NCBI RefSeq assembly: GCF_001522545.3
Contig: NC_031781.1
Span: forward strand, 8,561,487 to 8,625,486
Direction: 5' to 3'
Length of the DNA: 64,000 bases
From: Parus major
Taxonomy: Eukaryota > Chordata > Aves > Passeriformes > Paridae
Below, one piece after another: positions 22,701-32,269 of the stretch; positions within the stretch are counted from its first letter, which is position 1, and the number at the start of each line of letters is the position of its first letter. The translations under genes were made by a program, and so were the position numbers. The notes under the pieces were generated by a model that made no database searches, had not been told where the DNA came from, and worked only from the letters and a program-made list of their open reading frames with translations.

Positions 22701-23438
22701 GATGTAAACTGAAGGAATTTTCCACTTCCTCTAAGTTGCACAGGCGCTGCTGGATCTGTTGATAGCAATTCCTCTAATTGTGCAAGAGCAGTTTTAGAGA
22801 GCAGTATGTCATCTTGTAAAAGCTTTAAAGGAGCATGCTATTTTAGTTTTTAATTGTTTTGTGTCCCCTCAAGGCTTTGATGTTAATGTACCAGCAATTT
22901 TAACTATTCCTTTCCTCTTGTCTTGTGTTTGTACATGCAGGTTTACCAGGCAGGTACTGGCCAGCTGATGTTCATGAATAAATACCATGGAAGAAAACTC
23001 TCAGTCCAAGGATTCAAAGAAGCACTTTACCAGTTCTTTCATAATGGCAAATACCTGCGCAGGGAACTCTTTGAGTCTGTTATTAAAAAACTTACTGAAC
23101 TCAAGTCTGTGCTGGAGAAACAGGAGTCCTATCGCTTCTATTCAAGCTCCTTGCTGATCATCTATGATGGAAAGGAAAGGCAGGAAGTTGCCGTTGACTC
23201 GGATCCAGAGGACCTAGAGGACCTTTCAGAGGAATCTTCAGATGAGTCAGCAGGAGCCTATGCCTACAAACCAACTGCCAGTACTGTCGATGTCCGCATG
23301 ATAGACTTTGCCCACACAACCTGCAAGTACTATGGAGAAGATAGTGTGGTGCATGAGGGCCAAGACACGGGTTACGTTTTTGGACTCCAGAATTTAATAG
23401 ATATTATTAAAGAAATAAGAGACGAAAGTAGTGAATAA
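16501..23438 (+). CDS. IP6K2: Inositol hexakisphosphate kinase 2 (complete gene, 5 coding exons)
   Basis: IP6K2 phosphorylates InsP6 to the inositol pyrophosphate 5-InsP7 using ATP, acts largely in the nucleus and is linked to apoptosis control in mammals. The exons 16501-16702, 18846-19068, 19908-20083, 21356-21531 and 22941-23438 join to 1275 nt, or 424 residues (human protein: 426). The family motif PxxxDxKxG is PCVLDLKMG at residues 215-223. SSLL is at 328-331, and IDF of the metal-binding IDFAHTT segment starts at residue 380. The N-terminus MSPAF...EVE matches IP6K2 and not the longer IP6K1 leader. An acidic stretch (345-362) contains serines 346 and 355, aligned with the CK2 sites reported in human IP6K2. 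All splice phases agree and there are no breaks. Same-strand NCKIPSD follows about 8.4 kb downstream of the poly(A) signal. Confidence 0.97.
16703..18845 (+). other. IP6K2: IP6K2 coding intron 1 (2.1 kb)
   Basis: This is an ordinary GT-AG (U2-type) intron with a GTAAGT donor and a CTTTTTCTCTTCAG acceptor. It holds poly(T) and A/T-rich runs (about 17000-17050 and 18510-18550) and no recognisable gene or repeat. Confidence 0.85.
18846..19068 (+). CDS. IP6K2: IP6K2 coding exon 2
   Basis: It encodes residues 68-141 plus two bases of Ser142. It opens in frame with [13 protein letters not shown] and ends at ATGAAAAG|GTAAGT. The segment [14 protein letters not shown] and the basic helix [12 protein letters not shown] are conserved with mammalian IP6K2. 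The section between them (LSNG-type variable loop, about residues 90-100) differs most, as is usual for this part of the family. Confidence 0.96.
19069..19907 (+). other. IP6K2: IP6K2 coding intron 2 (0.84 kb)
   Basis: A U2-type intron with a GTAAGT donor and TTTTTCTAG acceptor. A low-complexity A/C-rich stretch of CAAA-type repeats occupies about 19306-19435. Nothing else is recognised. Confidence 0.85.
19908..20083 (+). CDS. IP6K2: IP6K2 coding exon 3
   Basis: It encodes residues 142-200 ([15 protein letters not shown]... to ...HRNQY) plus the first base of Lys201. The block [15 protein letters not shown] is near-invariant in vertebrate IP6Ks. The exon does not end in the usual AG|GTRAGT; it ends at TATA|GTATCCTTT, the 5' splice site of the minor (U12) class. 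The next exon restores the frame exactly (K-FILLENL). Confidence 0.96.
20084..21355 (+). other. IP6K2: IP6K2 coding intron 3, U12-type (minor spliceosome)
   Basis: The intron begins GTATCCTTT, identical to the GT-subtype U12 5' splice-site consensus. TTCCTTAAC, the U12 branch-point consensus, lies at 21340-21348, and the intron ends in ATCAG at 21355. There is no polypyrimidine tract before the acceptor, as expected for this class. The branch A to exon distance is about 9 nt, at the short end for U12 introns. It also contains a (TAG)n run at 20741-20759. The intron is phase 1 and 1272 nt long. Confidence 0.9.
20741..20760. repeat. (AGT/TAG)n microsatellite
   Basis: About six perfect copies of a TAG/AGT trinucleotide inside IP6K2 intron 3. 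It is short and probably length-polymorphic. Confidence 0.85.
21356..21531 (+). CDS. IP6K2: IP6K2 coding exon 4 (catalytic motif exon)
   Basis: It encodes residues 201-259 and carries [16 protein letters not shown]. In the family's PxxxDxKxG inositol-binding motif, Lys221 is the residue whose substitution inactivates mammalian enzymes. It ends in CAG|GTGAGA in phase 0. The codons are noticeably GC- and CpG-rich (CGACGACGCG) compared with neighbouring exons. Confidence 0.97.
21532..22940 (+). other. IP6K2: IP6K2 coding intron 4 (1.4 kb)
   Basis: A U2-type intron with a GTGAGA donor and GTACATGCAG acceptor. It contains a perfect 22-bp palindrome at 22439-22460. No repeat family or gene is recognised. 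Confidence 0.85.
22941..23438 (+). CDS. IP6K2: IP6K2 coding exon 5 (terminal)
   Basis: It encodes residues 260-424 and the TAA stop (23436-23438). It holds [14 protein letters not shown], the SSLL motif (328-331), the acidic CK2/PEST-like stretch (about 341-362), AYAYKP, and the IDFAHTT metal-binding segment (380-386). It ends near [15 protein letters not shown]. The length and ending match the mammalian orthologue closely. Confidence 0.97.
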   Translation, partial: VYQAGTGQLMFMNKYHGRKLSVQGFKEALYQFFHNGKYLRRELFESVIKKLTELKSVLEKQESYRFYSSSLLIIYDGKERQEVAVDSDPEDLEDLSEESSDESAGAYAYKPTASTVDVRMIDFAHTTCKYYGEDSVVHEGQDTGYVFGLQNLIDIIKEIRDESSE

Positions 23439-23725
23439 ACAGTGTGAATGCACATCACTAGAAAGCACTATTGTGACTCTTCGTATTCCAAAATTATTGG
23501 CCACTTTCTGGTGGTAGGAATCTTTACAGGCTCTGCAGGGATGGTCCTGTCAGAGTCAGACTTGTTCAGAGGGCATTTACTTACATTGGTGCTGGACCTA
23601 GCACTGGCAAAACTTGGTATCCTTATTTATTTTAACTTTCTTAAACATTCCATATTTGATTACTCAGATACCTCTGTTATCCCTGTGTGTATATGTTCAA
23701 ATAAAACTCTTTTTGTTCGTTGTAA
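23439..23725 (+). other. IP6K2: IP6K2 3' UTR
   Basis: A short untranslated tail of about 285 nt runs from the stop codon to the expected cleavage site roughly 15-25 nt after AATAAA. It contains A/T-rich stretches but no recognised element. A longer alternative 3' UTR cannot be excluded. Confidence 0.65.
23700..23705 (+). terminator. IP6K2: IP6K2 poly(A) signal AATAAA
   Basis: A canonical AATAAA lies about 260 nt after the stop codon and is followed by a GT/T-rich downstream element (TGTTCGTTGTAAGTG, then TTCTGTTGTTGCTG). This is the expected layout for 3' end processing. Confidence 0.85.
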
Positions 23726-26700
23726 GTGATGCTTCTGTTGTTGCTGCTGACTGAGCAGGAGATGAAGCTCAGGTCTCTGGTGTAATGCAGAAGCAGCGTA
23801 TGAACAGTGAGGCCTACCTGGCTCAGGAAACCACCTGTGGGATAGCATGTCTGTCCTGGGCCTCCTGTCAAGAGTGATGAGCAAATCCAGCAGAGCCACT
23901 GAGCTGGCAAGGCCCAGCACCTGCCCTTTGAGGAGAGCCTGAGACAACATAGATGGGGTAAAGACAGTTTCTGAGAGGCCTCCAGAGGTCCCTTCCAGAC
24001 AGAATGAGGACTGATCAATGAGAACGTGCTCTTAAAATCAGCAACCTATTTCTTGATCCTGGGTCTTGTAACTGTATCTTATGCTATGTAACCTATTTCT
24101 GGAGAGCTGTAGATGTTATTTAACCTAAGCTGAGGCAAAACGTGTAAAACTTGTACAGGAATAGCTGCAACAGCAGCAACCAGGACAGAGATGCCAAGCC
24201 TGAAAAGTAGCTTAAGCAGCTTAAAACCTTTCTTGGGACAAACTGACAGGAAAGAAGCATCAGAAAGTGAGAGGATAGTGAGTATAACTGAAAAACAGAG
24301 TAACTAAACCAATGGTTCTGATAAGAGGAGCATTTATCTAACCACTTTTAGATACAGGACTTCTCTCTTTGAGAGGTTTGTACGTCATCATGATAGTGCA
24401 AGAAAAAAAATGGGTGTGGAAGTGCTGAGGTAAGAGTGGGGAAGTTCTTGTTAATCAGAATGAAGGAGTCAGCTTGTGCAGAAGAGTCAGGTGAATCATC
24501 TCCCTGGCCCATATTTTGCCTGCAGGCTTGCTTAGGAGACAAGTGGGATGTGACAGGAAGGCTGCAGATCTGCTTGTGGAAAGTCACCCTCTTCAGTTGG
24601 CCATAGTCCTGCAGCTTCAGTTTCAAATTCCCCAGCAGCTGCTATCCAGTTCTCCTGATCAAAAACTGTCTGATGGTTCTCCTGTGCTCCTTTGTACTTT
24701 TTTAATAATTTTTTTTACCTTTGCTTATACGTGAGTTTGTGGGTGGGGTTTTTTGGTTTGGTTTTTGTTCAGGTTTGTGTTGTTTCACAATGTTCAGGCA
24801 TCAACTGATGTTGGTTTTAAACAGGTATTTGTACATCTTGCACTCACCTCAGTATTTTATGCCGGTACATGGGCTGTTGTGTCTGGAGACGGGCTTGTCC
24901 GGCCTGAACAGGCCGTGTGTTGCTTCTGGGTGAGACTCCAGTGGTGAGTGCAGCTGAGAGGGCCCTGTGAGCCACTCTTGGCACTGGCTGCAAAAGGCCT
25001 TGGGCAAGGAGGGAGGATGGGGCTACTTATTCTTCGTATCTCAACTGCAAAATGCCTTCAGCATTGATGAACAGCACTCCTGCCTGTTGTTTCCCAAGAT
25101 GTCCCCAGCACAAGGAGAAGGGGCCATGGCTGCAAGGTGACGTTTCCTTTTCAGTTCTTTGGTTTAGAATGTGATGTCCTCTGCTAATGAGCTAATGACA
25201 AGTCTCTTGGCAGGCACTGTAGTCGCCTCTCATTGCTGCTACTTATGAATAAGCCTTCCTGTGCAGATTCAGCTGATACATGATTTGACTTTGTAGTCTG
25301 AAATTAGCAGGGATAAAGTCCCCCAATGTACTTGTGGTTACGTAGGAACTCTGGAGGGAATTCATAAAATCCGATGAGAACAATCGCATTTGCTCTGGTG
25401 CAAGCTGCCTCCAGAACAAGGCTGCAGACACAGCCCCTGGTACAGGCAGGGAGCTGCAGAAACACTGCCAGCGGGGTCTAGACACACTTTGAGCAGTCTG
25501 ATGTCAGCATCCAGACCTGGAGCACTGCGGGGTTCATACAGAATAATAGCAAACCCTCAAGTGCAATTGGTGCTGCTGAAGGAAGGCGGAGGGATCTGTC
25601 CTTGTGGGCTCAGGCCAGCACTGCTAAAATCCTTTAGCCAATATTGTCTGAGGATTAAGAGGTGCTGTGCCAAGGCTCCAAAGCAACAATGTGGTTGGAA
25701 GCTTCCTGGGCTGCAGCAGCTGGGAGTGGGGGAGCAGGAACAGATAAGACTTTTCTCATTAGTTACTTTGAGGTATGTAAGAGCAAATCATCAGGAGGAA
25801 AAATCCCTTCCTTGCACCACATCCTTGAAGGTTAAAAAAGGAGCAACCTGTGTGCAAGTGCCTCTAAATGGCATACTATCTTGTAAAGTTCAACAGCAGG
25901 TTTCTTTTCCTTCCATGCTGTTCTGCACACATCCCTCTGAGCAGTTCCTTGTTTGTGGAAAGGCAGCTGTGTAACTGCCAACATGCTGGGCTGGGAATGG
26001 TATTCCCACAGTCCCTGTAAATGGCCCCCCAGCCCTGTGCCTGGGCTTTTTGGAGGACAGAAATGGGATGAGCAGGGATTGGGATTGGGGAGGGTGTTTG
26101 TGGTCACCTGCCCGTTGCACCATGGCAAAGGACAGAGTGATGGAATCATGGGAGAGCAGCAGTTGTGCTCAGGAAGAGACTCTAAGGCTTTTTTTGTTCC
26201 TGTATGTGCTCTGAGCATGGCTCCCCACAGTTCTGGTCCTCCTCAGACTGTGAGCTTTCCTCTGTGCTGGCTGTGCCAGCAAGAACACTGGGAAAGGGCA
26301 GCTAGGCTGGTTCCCTCGTGTCCTGGGGAACCCTGCACCGTGGGAGAGGCACCTCCACAGAGCAGCCCTGCTGCTGGGGTGGGGGACAGGAGCTGGGACA
26401 GCCTGTGCCCTGGCAGACACCCCCCTGTTGTGTTGTTTCTGCAGCCTCTGCTCCAGGGAGGACAATGCTGAGCGCACGTCCCTGTTCCTCAAGGCTCCCC
26501 TATGTCTGGTCTCCTCCCTGCCTGCTTCCTGATGCTTGGAGAAGACCCACCTTTTCCTGCTAGCCCTGCCCTAGCAGGACCATTGACCAGGATGGCTGCA
26601 GTGTGCTGTGCCTGACCCTCCACTGGTGGCTTTGCAGGGGCTGGGGGAGAGACAGCATGTGGTCCGGCCTGGCTGGGCCCAGGCCCCTAGGCACCTGCTC

Positions 26701-29700
26701 CTGCTTTCCTATGGCTGCCCCTGGAAGATGCTGCACCAGCCTCAGGCTTGTGGGAGCTTGCCTTACATAAATAGGTCACTTCTAGCCCAAAACTGGGGTG
26801 GCTGATGGGAATTGCCATGCATCAGCTGGCTAGAGATGAAACACATTCCTGCAGCTGGCACCGGTTTCTCCAGTGAATTGAGCTCTGCTTGGCTGGCAGG
26901 ACACTGGGGACTGAGATAGGGGGTGAGTGGCGCTCTGTGGACCTGCTAGGATGTTTTGGTAGGTGGTATCCCTGGCACTGGGGCTGGGCAGGGCAGAAGC
27001 AAGAAGAGGCAGGGGACAGCACCTGGCCTAGCTGGAGGAGAAGGCACCTTTGTTCCTGCACTGTTGCCATCCTGTGCTGCTGTCTCTTGAGTAGCTGCTG
27101 GACTTCTTCCCCTGAGCTGGGTCTGTGCCAGTGGGGAGGGACACACAAATGCCTTTTATGGAGACAGAACAAAGTATTTCCTTGTGGCCAAGCAGTGACA
27201 TCTCACAGGGCAGCAGCCTGAAGTTTCTGTGCTCCCTGCCCAGGGGAGAACAGTTCACCTTGTGGCCCTGGGCCTGCAAAGGGCTCACACCCAAGGCACA
27301 GGGGACATGGTGGGTCTCAGTGCACTGGGGCAGAGGGACCCTGTGCCCTGATGCCTCTGTGTGTGGCCCAGCAGCTGTGCCTTCCCTCTTTCTAATGGTA
27401 GTGGGCTTAAGTTTGTGTAACTGGAGGCTAACAAAACTGATGATGCTGTAGTGGGGCTGGGGGCCACTGTCTGTCCATCCTGTGCATGGAACCATCCTTG
27501 GCACAGGGTGGTCTTTTTGCACTGCTCTGTGGCCATCTCCAATGGTGCCCAAGCCTTGGAGTCATGTAGGGCAGGGCAGAGGGGGCAGGGAATGAATGGC
27601 TTGTGTCCCTGGCTGGGCACAAAGCCACCTTCCTTCAATTGTATTGAAATGAGGGCTGGCTAAGAACCTTCCCCAGCCCTCTGCTGTGCAGCCTTTGTTT
27701 GAAGCTTGTAACTCAGACACCTGAATGAGAGCAGAGCAAATCCTGGAGATAGGCCCCACCAGGCTGAGCGTGCTGTTCCATCAGTGGGGATCTCCATCCC
27801 AGCACCCCTCACCTGCTCATCAGTGCCCACTGCACCCACCCACCAGCCCAGGGCTCCCCTCATGGAAAGAATGTAAGCAGGGCCATGATCCCAGTCCCTC
27901 CTGCCCCACAAACCATATGGGCAGCAAAGGGTGACACAGACAGCAGCCCCACATGGTGGAGGCTGGTGCCTGCCATTCTGGGTTGCCAGCTCCAGATGAG
28001 GTGATGGGCTGTGTTTTCTCTTTCTTGGGTTTGCACCAGAGCAGAGTCCCTACCAGCTGAGCTGTGAAATGCTGCATGGGCCCCAGGGAGTCTTTTCAAT
28101 TTCTCTTTGAAAGAGAAGCAGAGGAGCTCCTGCAGCCCACAGAGGCAGGATCCACTGCTGCACCCCAGGCAACCCCTTGCTTTGCAGCTCTTCCTACAGG
28201 CAATGAGGAAAGGAGTGAGCAGGATGGTGTTGAGCAAGGCAGGAATTGGTGTGCTTGGAGACAGACATGAAGCCAGGAGTGTCCTTCACCCAGCAGCCCT
28301 GCGGCTGGGAGGATGGTGTGGGGAGCCCAGGGCGTGGTGCTCTTGCTGCCAAGCACCTTATCCCTGTGCCCCACTTCCCTAACCTTCTGAACGCCTTCTG
28401 TTTGGCTGTTGGGTTGGTGGCAGAGGAAGTGGCATTGTCCTGAGCTGCTTGTTCCTGCAGTATGGCATTGGAGCCTGCAGAGCTGCCCTGGCGGGGAGAG
28501 CTGGGAAGGGGCCATGCTGGCCCACAGAGTGCGTGGGATGGTAAGGGGCTCGTCAGGTCTGGATGCGAGCAGAGTTTAACAAAGAACAGGGAGCTGTTGT
28601 GTGAAACCAAATAACTTGTTTTCCTGAAGACAAGCTTCAGGGCAGGCTGGGCTGTGTGCTGCTCGCCTTGTAACCTGCAGTGCCTCAACCCTTCCCGAAG
28701 CATCCCCCGGCCCCCCCTCCACCATCCCTCAACTCTCCCGACCTTCTGTCTTCTTCGTTTCTAGGAAGTGCAGCTGTTGGCAGGCACTGGCTGCTCCTTC
28801 CTCTGGCCACAGGAGGGGTCTGGGCCCCAGCCAGCCCCGGCTTTGTGCAGAACGGGTTGCGCAAGGAGCCCTGCGGGCACCTCGGCCCCGCAGGCAGGCG
28901 GAACAGAGCGGTCCCACAGCCACCCACTGCCCCGGCAGTTTCTCTGTGCTGTGTTCTGCGGGGAAGCGGCTGCCAAAAGAGCAGCCCTTCGCTGGTGTTT
29001 TCGAGCTCAGCACGGATCACTGTGTTCCTTGCAAGAGGCAGGAGCAGGGCTTGCTCCTGCCGGGGGGAGCACCCTTCCCAGCTTGGGCAGCACTGGTTTG
29101 GGGGCTTCTCCTGTAAGGGAGCAGATGTAGTTGGAAAGGTGACATCTTCTGGAAGTGATACTGAGGTATGCAATTGGAGGAGTCCTATCCACAGCCTTTT
29201 AATGAGGTTTTCCATGAGGTAAGGCCATCAGGACACTGGGAAATAGGGACATGCCCAAGAGGTATTCCTATGCCTGGCCATCCTGGCCATGGACACCTCC
29301 AGGCCCCTCAGGACACACTGAAGACACCGTCCCTGGAGCTGTGGGCTTGGGGTCCTCACAACACCTCACATCCCTGACTTTTCACCCAGAGAGGGCTGGT
29401 GGGAGTGCAATAATATTTGTATACCTAAAAGTAGAGCGATTGATCCCACTGCTGTTTTGCAACGTGTTGACGAGCAGACGGTGCAGAATTATATAAGTGT
29501 ATGTGGAGCTGGCAAGTTTGTGTTCCAATCATATGAGTGCTGTTGTGCAATGCTTCCCCTCCACAGCTCTGGAGGAAAACAGGAGTGTGGGGGCTGCCAT
29601 GCATGCACTGAGCCCTTCACAGCTTGCAGTGATCCCAGTCCCCAAGGCTCTGAGAGCAGGGGATGCAAGTGTTACTTCCCAAGGTCCCAAGTTCAGCTTT

Positions 29701-31229
29701 AAAAGGCACCTGCAAGTGACGCATCAGGAGCCTTGTTCGTTGCCCCTCCCTGTCCAATATAAATCATCTGGCACTTGCAATTCAAAGCTGGTTCCCTCAG
29801 CAGCAGGAATTTGTCCTGGGTTCTGCATTCTACCCAGATGCAGAAGGATTTGCAGGGGCCTGTACAGAGGAAATCCTTCCCAGCCTCTGTCTGGCAGAGC
29901 TGGGATGCTGTGCTGAGCAGAGGAAGAGACTGGGGTGCTGCTTCTGTGCATGTGGGAAGTGGGTGCTGGGTGCCTGCATCCCCCTCAGCTGCCTCTGCCT
30001 GCCAGCACAGCCTGTGCTGCCGACTTCGTGGAAACAAAGCACCGTTATTCCAGCACAAACAGCTGGGCTTGTGCCAGGGAGTGGCCAGGGCTCACCTGCA
30101 CTGGGGACACAGCAGCAGGGTGAACACTGCAGCCAAACTGGGCAGGGGACAGGCAAGCAGAGAATCCTGTTCCCGTGGGATATAGGTGGTACCAAGAATA
30201 ATGCCTCCACAAGTGGAAAGGTTTATCTCCTGCAGTGGTGATCCCTGGCTGCCCAGACCTTGCCCACTGTCACGCTGTTCCCTGCTGGGCATCTAGAAGG
30301 GACCATGACCAGGCAGAAAGTCCAGACCTGAAAGGTTTCTGAAGAATTCAGTCCAGATTTTATCACAGTTCCTGATCAAAGCACCCCACCATTTTTCCAG
30401 CCTGAGTGTGCCCAACTACAGCTCACCGCAGTGATTCCTGGTACCCACTGCAGTGGGGGAGTCTAGGCAACCGCTCACTCCCACTCCATCCTCCCTCCCT
30501 GCATAACTGGGATCTGCCAGAATTATCTCACTGCCAGTGCTGGGAAAAGTGCAGGCCTGGGTGGGCTGTGCTGGGAGCAACCAGGCGGTTGAGACCACTG
30601 TAAGACTGGTTTTTATTGTATTACGACCAGTTGGATTGGGTTGTAAATGGTTTCTGGATTAATTAAACTCCCCTATAACTGAGTGGGGATCTGTGGACTG
30701 TTCTATCTCTGCATCCTTGCATCTTGGCAGAATGGCAGGGGTGGGTAGGATGGGTGAGAGGTGTCTTTGTGGTGGGTTTGGCTGCAGGAGTATGTACTAG
30801 TCCGACTGAGGTGCTGTAACCAGGTCCCCACCCAGCCTGCCCCTAGGCTATCTGTGCTGGCTTTGCCAGGTGGAAAATGTGTCTTGTTCCTAGGACAGCA
30901 TGGAGAAAGCCCTGTATGGGGGAAGAGGGAGGGGAGACCATGCCCTGCAGGGCTGCCACCCACTTCCCTGGAACAGTGAAAAGGGCTCAGATCTCTGGGC
31001 AGCAGGGACCAAGGGAAGCTGCTGGCGTCTTGGTGGGGAGAGTGGCTTGCAGAGGTCTTGGGCTGCTTGGGTTAGTGTCCCAAAGGGTTGTTCTCCTGAA
31101 GTGGGGCAAGGAGATGAATGGGGCTGGGGGCTGCTGTCCCCATTATTGCCTTGGAGAGCTCCAGGCCGGATGGGCTGTGTCCCACGTCCCCATGGGCACT
31201 TGTCAGGTCACTGCATCCACTGCGGGTCA
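23726..31229. other. IP6K2-NCKIPSD intergenic region
   Basis: This is GC-moderate to GC-rich, G/C-skewed DNA with many chance open frames on both strands. None has recognisable homology, a plausible start or splice-supported structure. A small CpG-richer patch near 28850-29060 might be regulatory. No CR1 tail or LTR terminus was recognised. In mammals nothing intervenes between these two genes. Confidence 0.6.
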
Positions 31230-32098
31230 GAGCAGGCCCTGGTCGTGCCCCGATCCCATGCTGGGGGAGTGGCGGGGAACCGGCCCAGGGGAGCTCGCTG
31301 GGGGAAGCCCTCGTGGCACCCAGGGTGGGGCTGGCGGGCGAACAAGGACTTTGGGGACTCGGTGGTGCCGGGTGCTCCAATATAGGACTCCGAGAGGAGG
31401 GAGAGGCTGCTCGGGACACTCGCCGGGACGGGCGGATTTAGTGGGGAAGCGATGTGCCTGCGGCCAGCTGGGCCACGGCGGGGCTCAGAGCGGCCAGGCG
31501 CGGGTGGGCGATGGGCGGTAGGCGGGAGCAGTGACCCCAGGAGCCGGCAGTGACCCAGGCAACTGAGATTGAGGGACCCAAATGGGCCCGTGCCGGGGAA
31601 ACGTCCGTACTTAGTGGAACCTTAATGGAACGGCCCCTCGGGGGNNNNNNNNNNNNNNNNNNNNNNNNNNNNNNNNNNNNNNNNNNNNNNNNNNNNNNNN
31701 NNNNNNNNNNNNNNNNNNNNNNNNNNNNNNNNNNNNNNNNNNNNNNNNNNNNNNNNNNNNNNNNNNNNNNNNNNNNNNNNNNNNNNNNNNNNNNNNNNNN
31801 NNNNNNNNNNNNNNNNNNNNNNNNNNNNNNNNNNNNNNNNNNNNNNNNNNNNNNNNNNNNNNNNNNNNNNNNNNNNNNNNNNNNNNNNNNNNNNNNNNNN
31901 NNNNNNNNNNNNNNNNNNNNNNNNNNNNNNNNNNNNNNNNNNNNNNNNNNNNNNNNNNNNNNNNNNNNNNNNNNNNNNNNNNNNNNNNNNNNNNNNNNNN
32001 NNNNNNNNNNNNNNNNNNNNNNNNNNNNNNNNNNNNNNNNNNNNNGTCCGGTCCGGGCGGGCGGAGGTGCCGGTGCTGCTGGTGCCGGTGCCGCCGCC
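31230..32098 (+). promoter_or_regulatory. NCKIPSD: NCKIPSD CpG-island promoter, interrupted by gap
   Basis: GC- and CpG-rich sequence leads into the NCKIPSD start codon, with GGGCGG/GGCGGG-like elements around 31425-31530 and a GC-only leader after the gap (32046-32098). No TATA box is seen. The transcription start probably lies inside or right beside the run of Ns. Such gaps are typical where GC-rich avian promoters resist sequencing. Confidence 0.65.
31645..32045. other. Assembly gap (401 N)
   Basis: All bases are N. Its true length is unknown. It removes most of the NCKIPSD 5' UTR and core promoter, and any open frames spanning it are artefacts. Confidence 0.99.
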
Positions 32099-32269
32099 AT
32101 GTACCGGGCCCTGTATAGCTTCCGCTCGGCCGAGCCCAACTCGCTGCCCTTCGCTGCCGGAGAGACCTTCCTGCTGCTGGAGCGCAGCAACCAGCACTGG
32201 TGGCTCGTCACCCGCGCCGGCTCTGGCGAGACGGGCTACGCGCCGGCCTCCTACCTCCAGCGGCTGCAG
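32099..32269 (+). CDS. NCKIPSD: NCKIPSD coding exon 1 (SH3 domain)
   Basis: It encodes residues 1-57, essentially the whole SH3 fold, from [14 protein letters not shown] to SYLQRLQ. The start codon sits in GCCGCCATGT, a good context except for T at +4. The donor is CAG|GTGGGC in phase 0. Codon use is extremely GC-rich, matching the surrounding CpG island. Confidence 0.96.

Noticed and set aside
25390..31521. Many 100-210 codon frames between IP6K2 and NCKIPSD
   Set aside because: They overlap on both strands, are Trp/Gly/Cys-rich from G/C-biased non-coding DNA, lack splice or start support and have no recognised domain.
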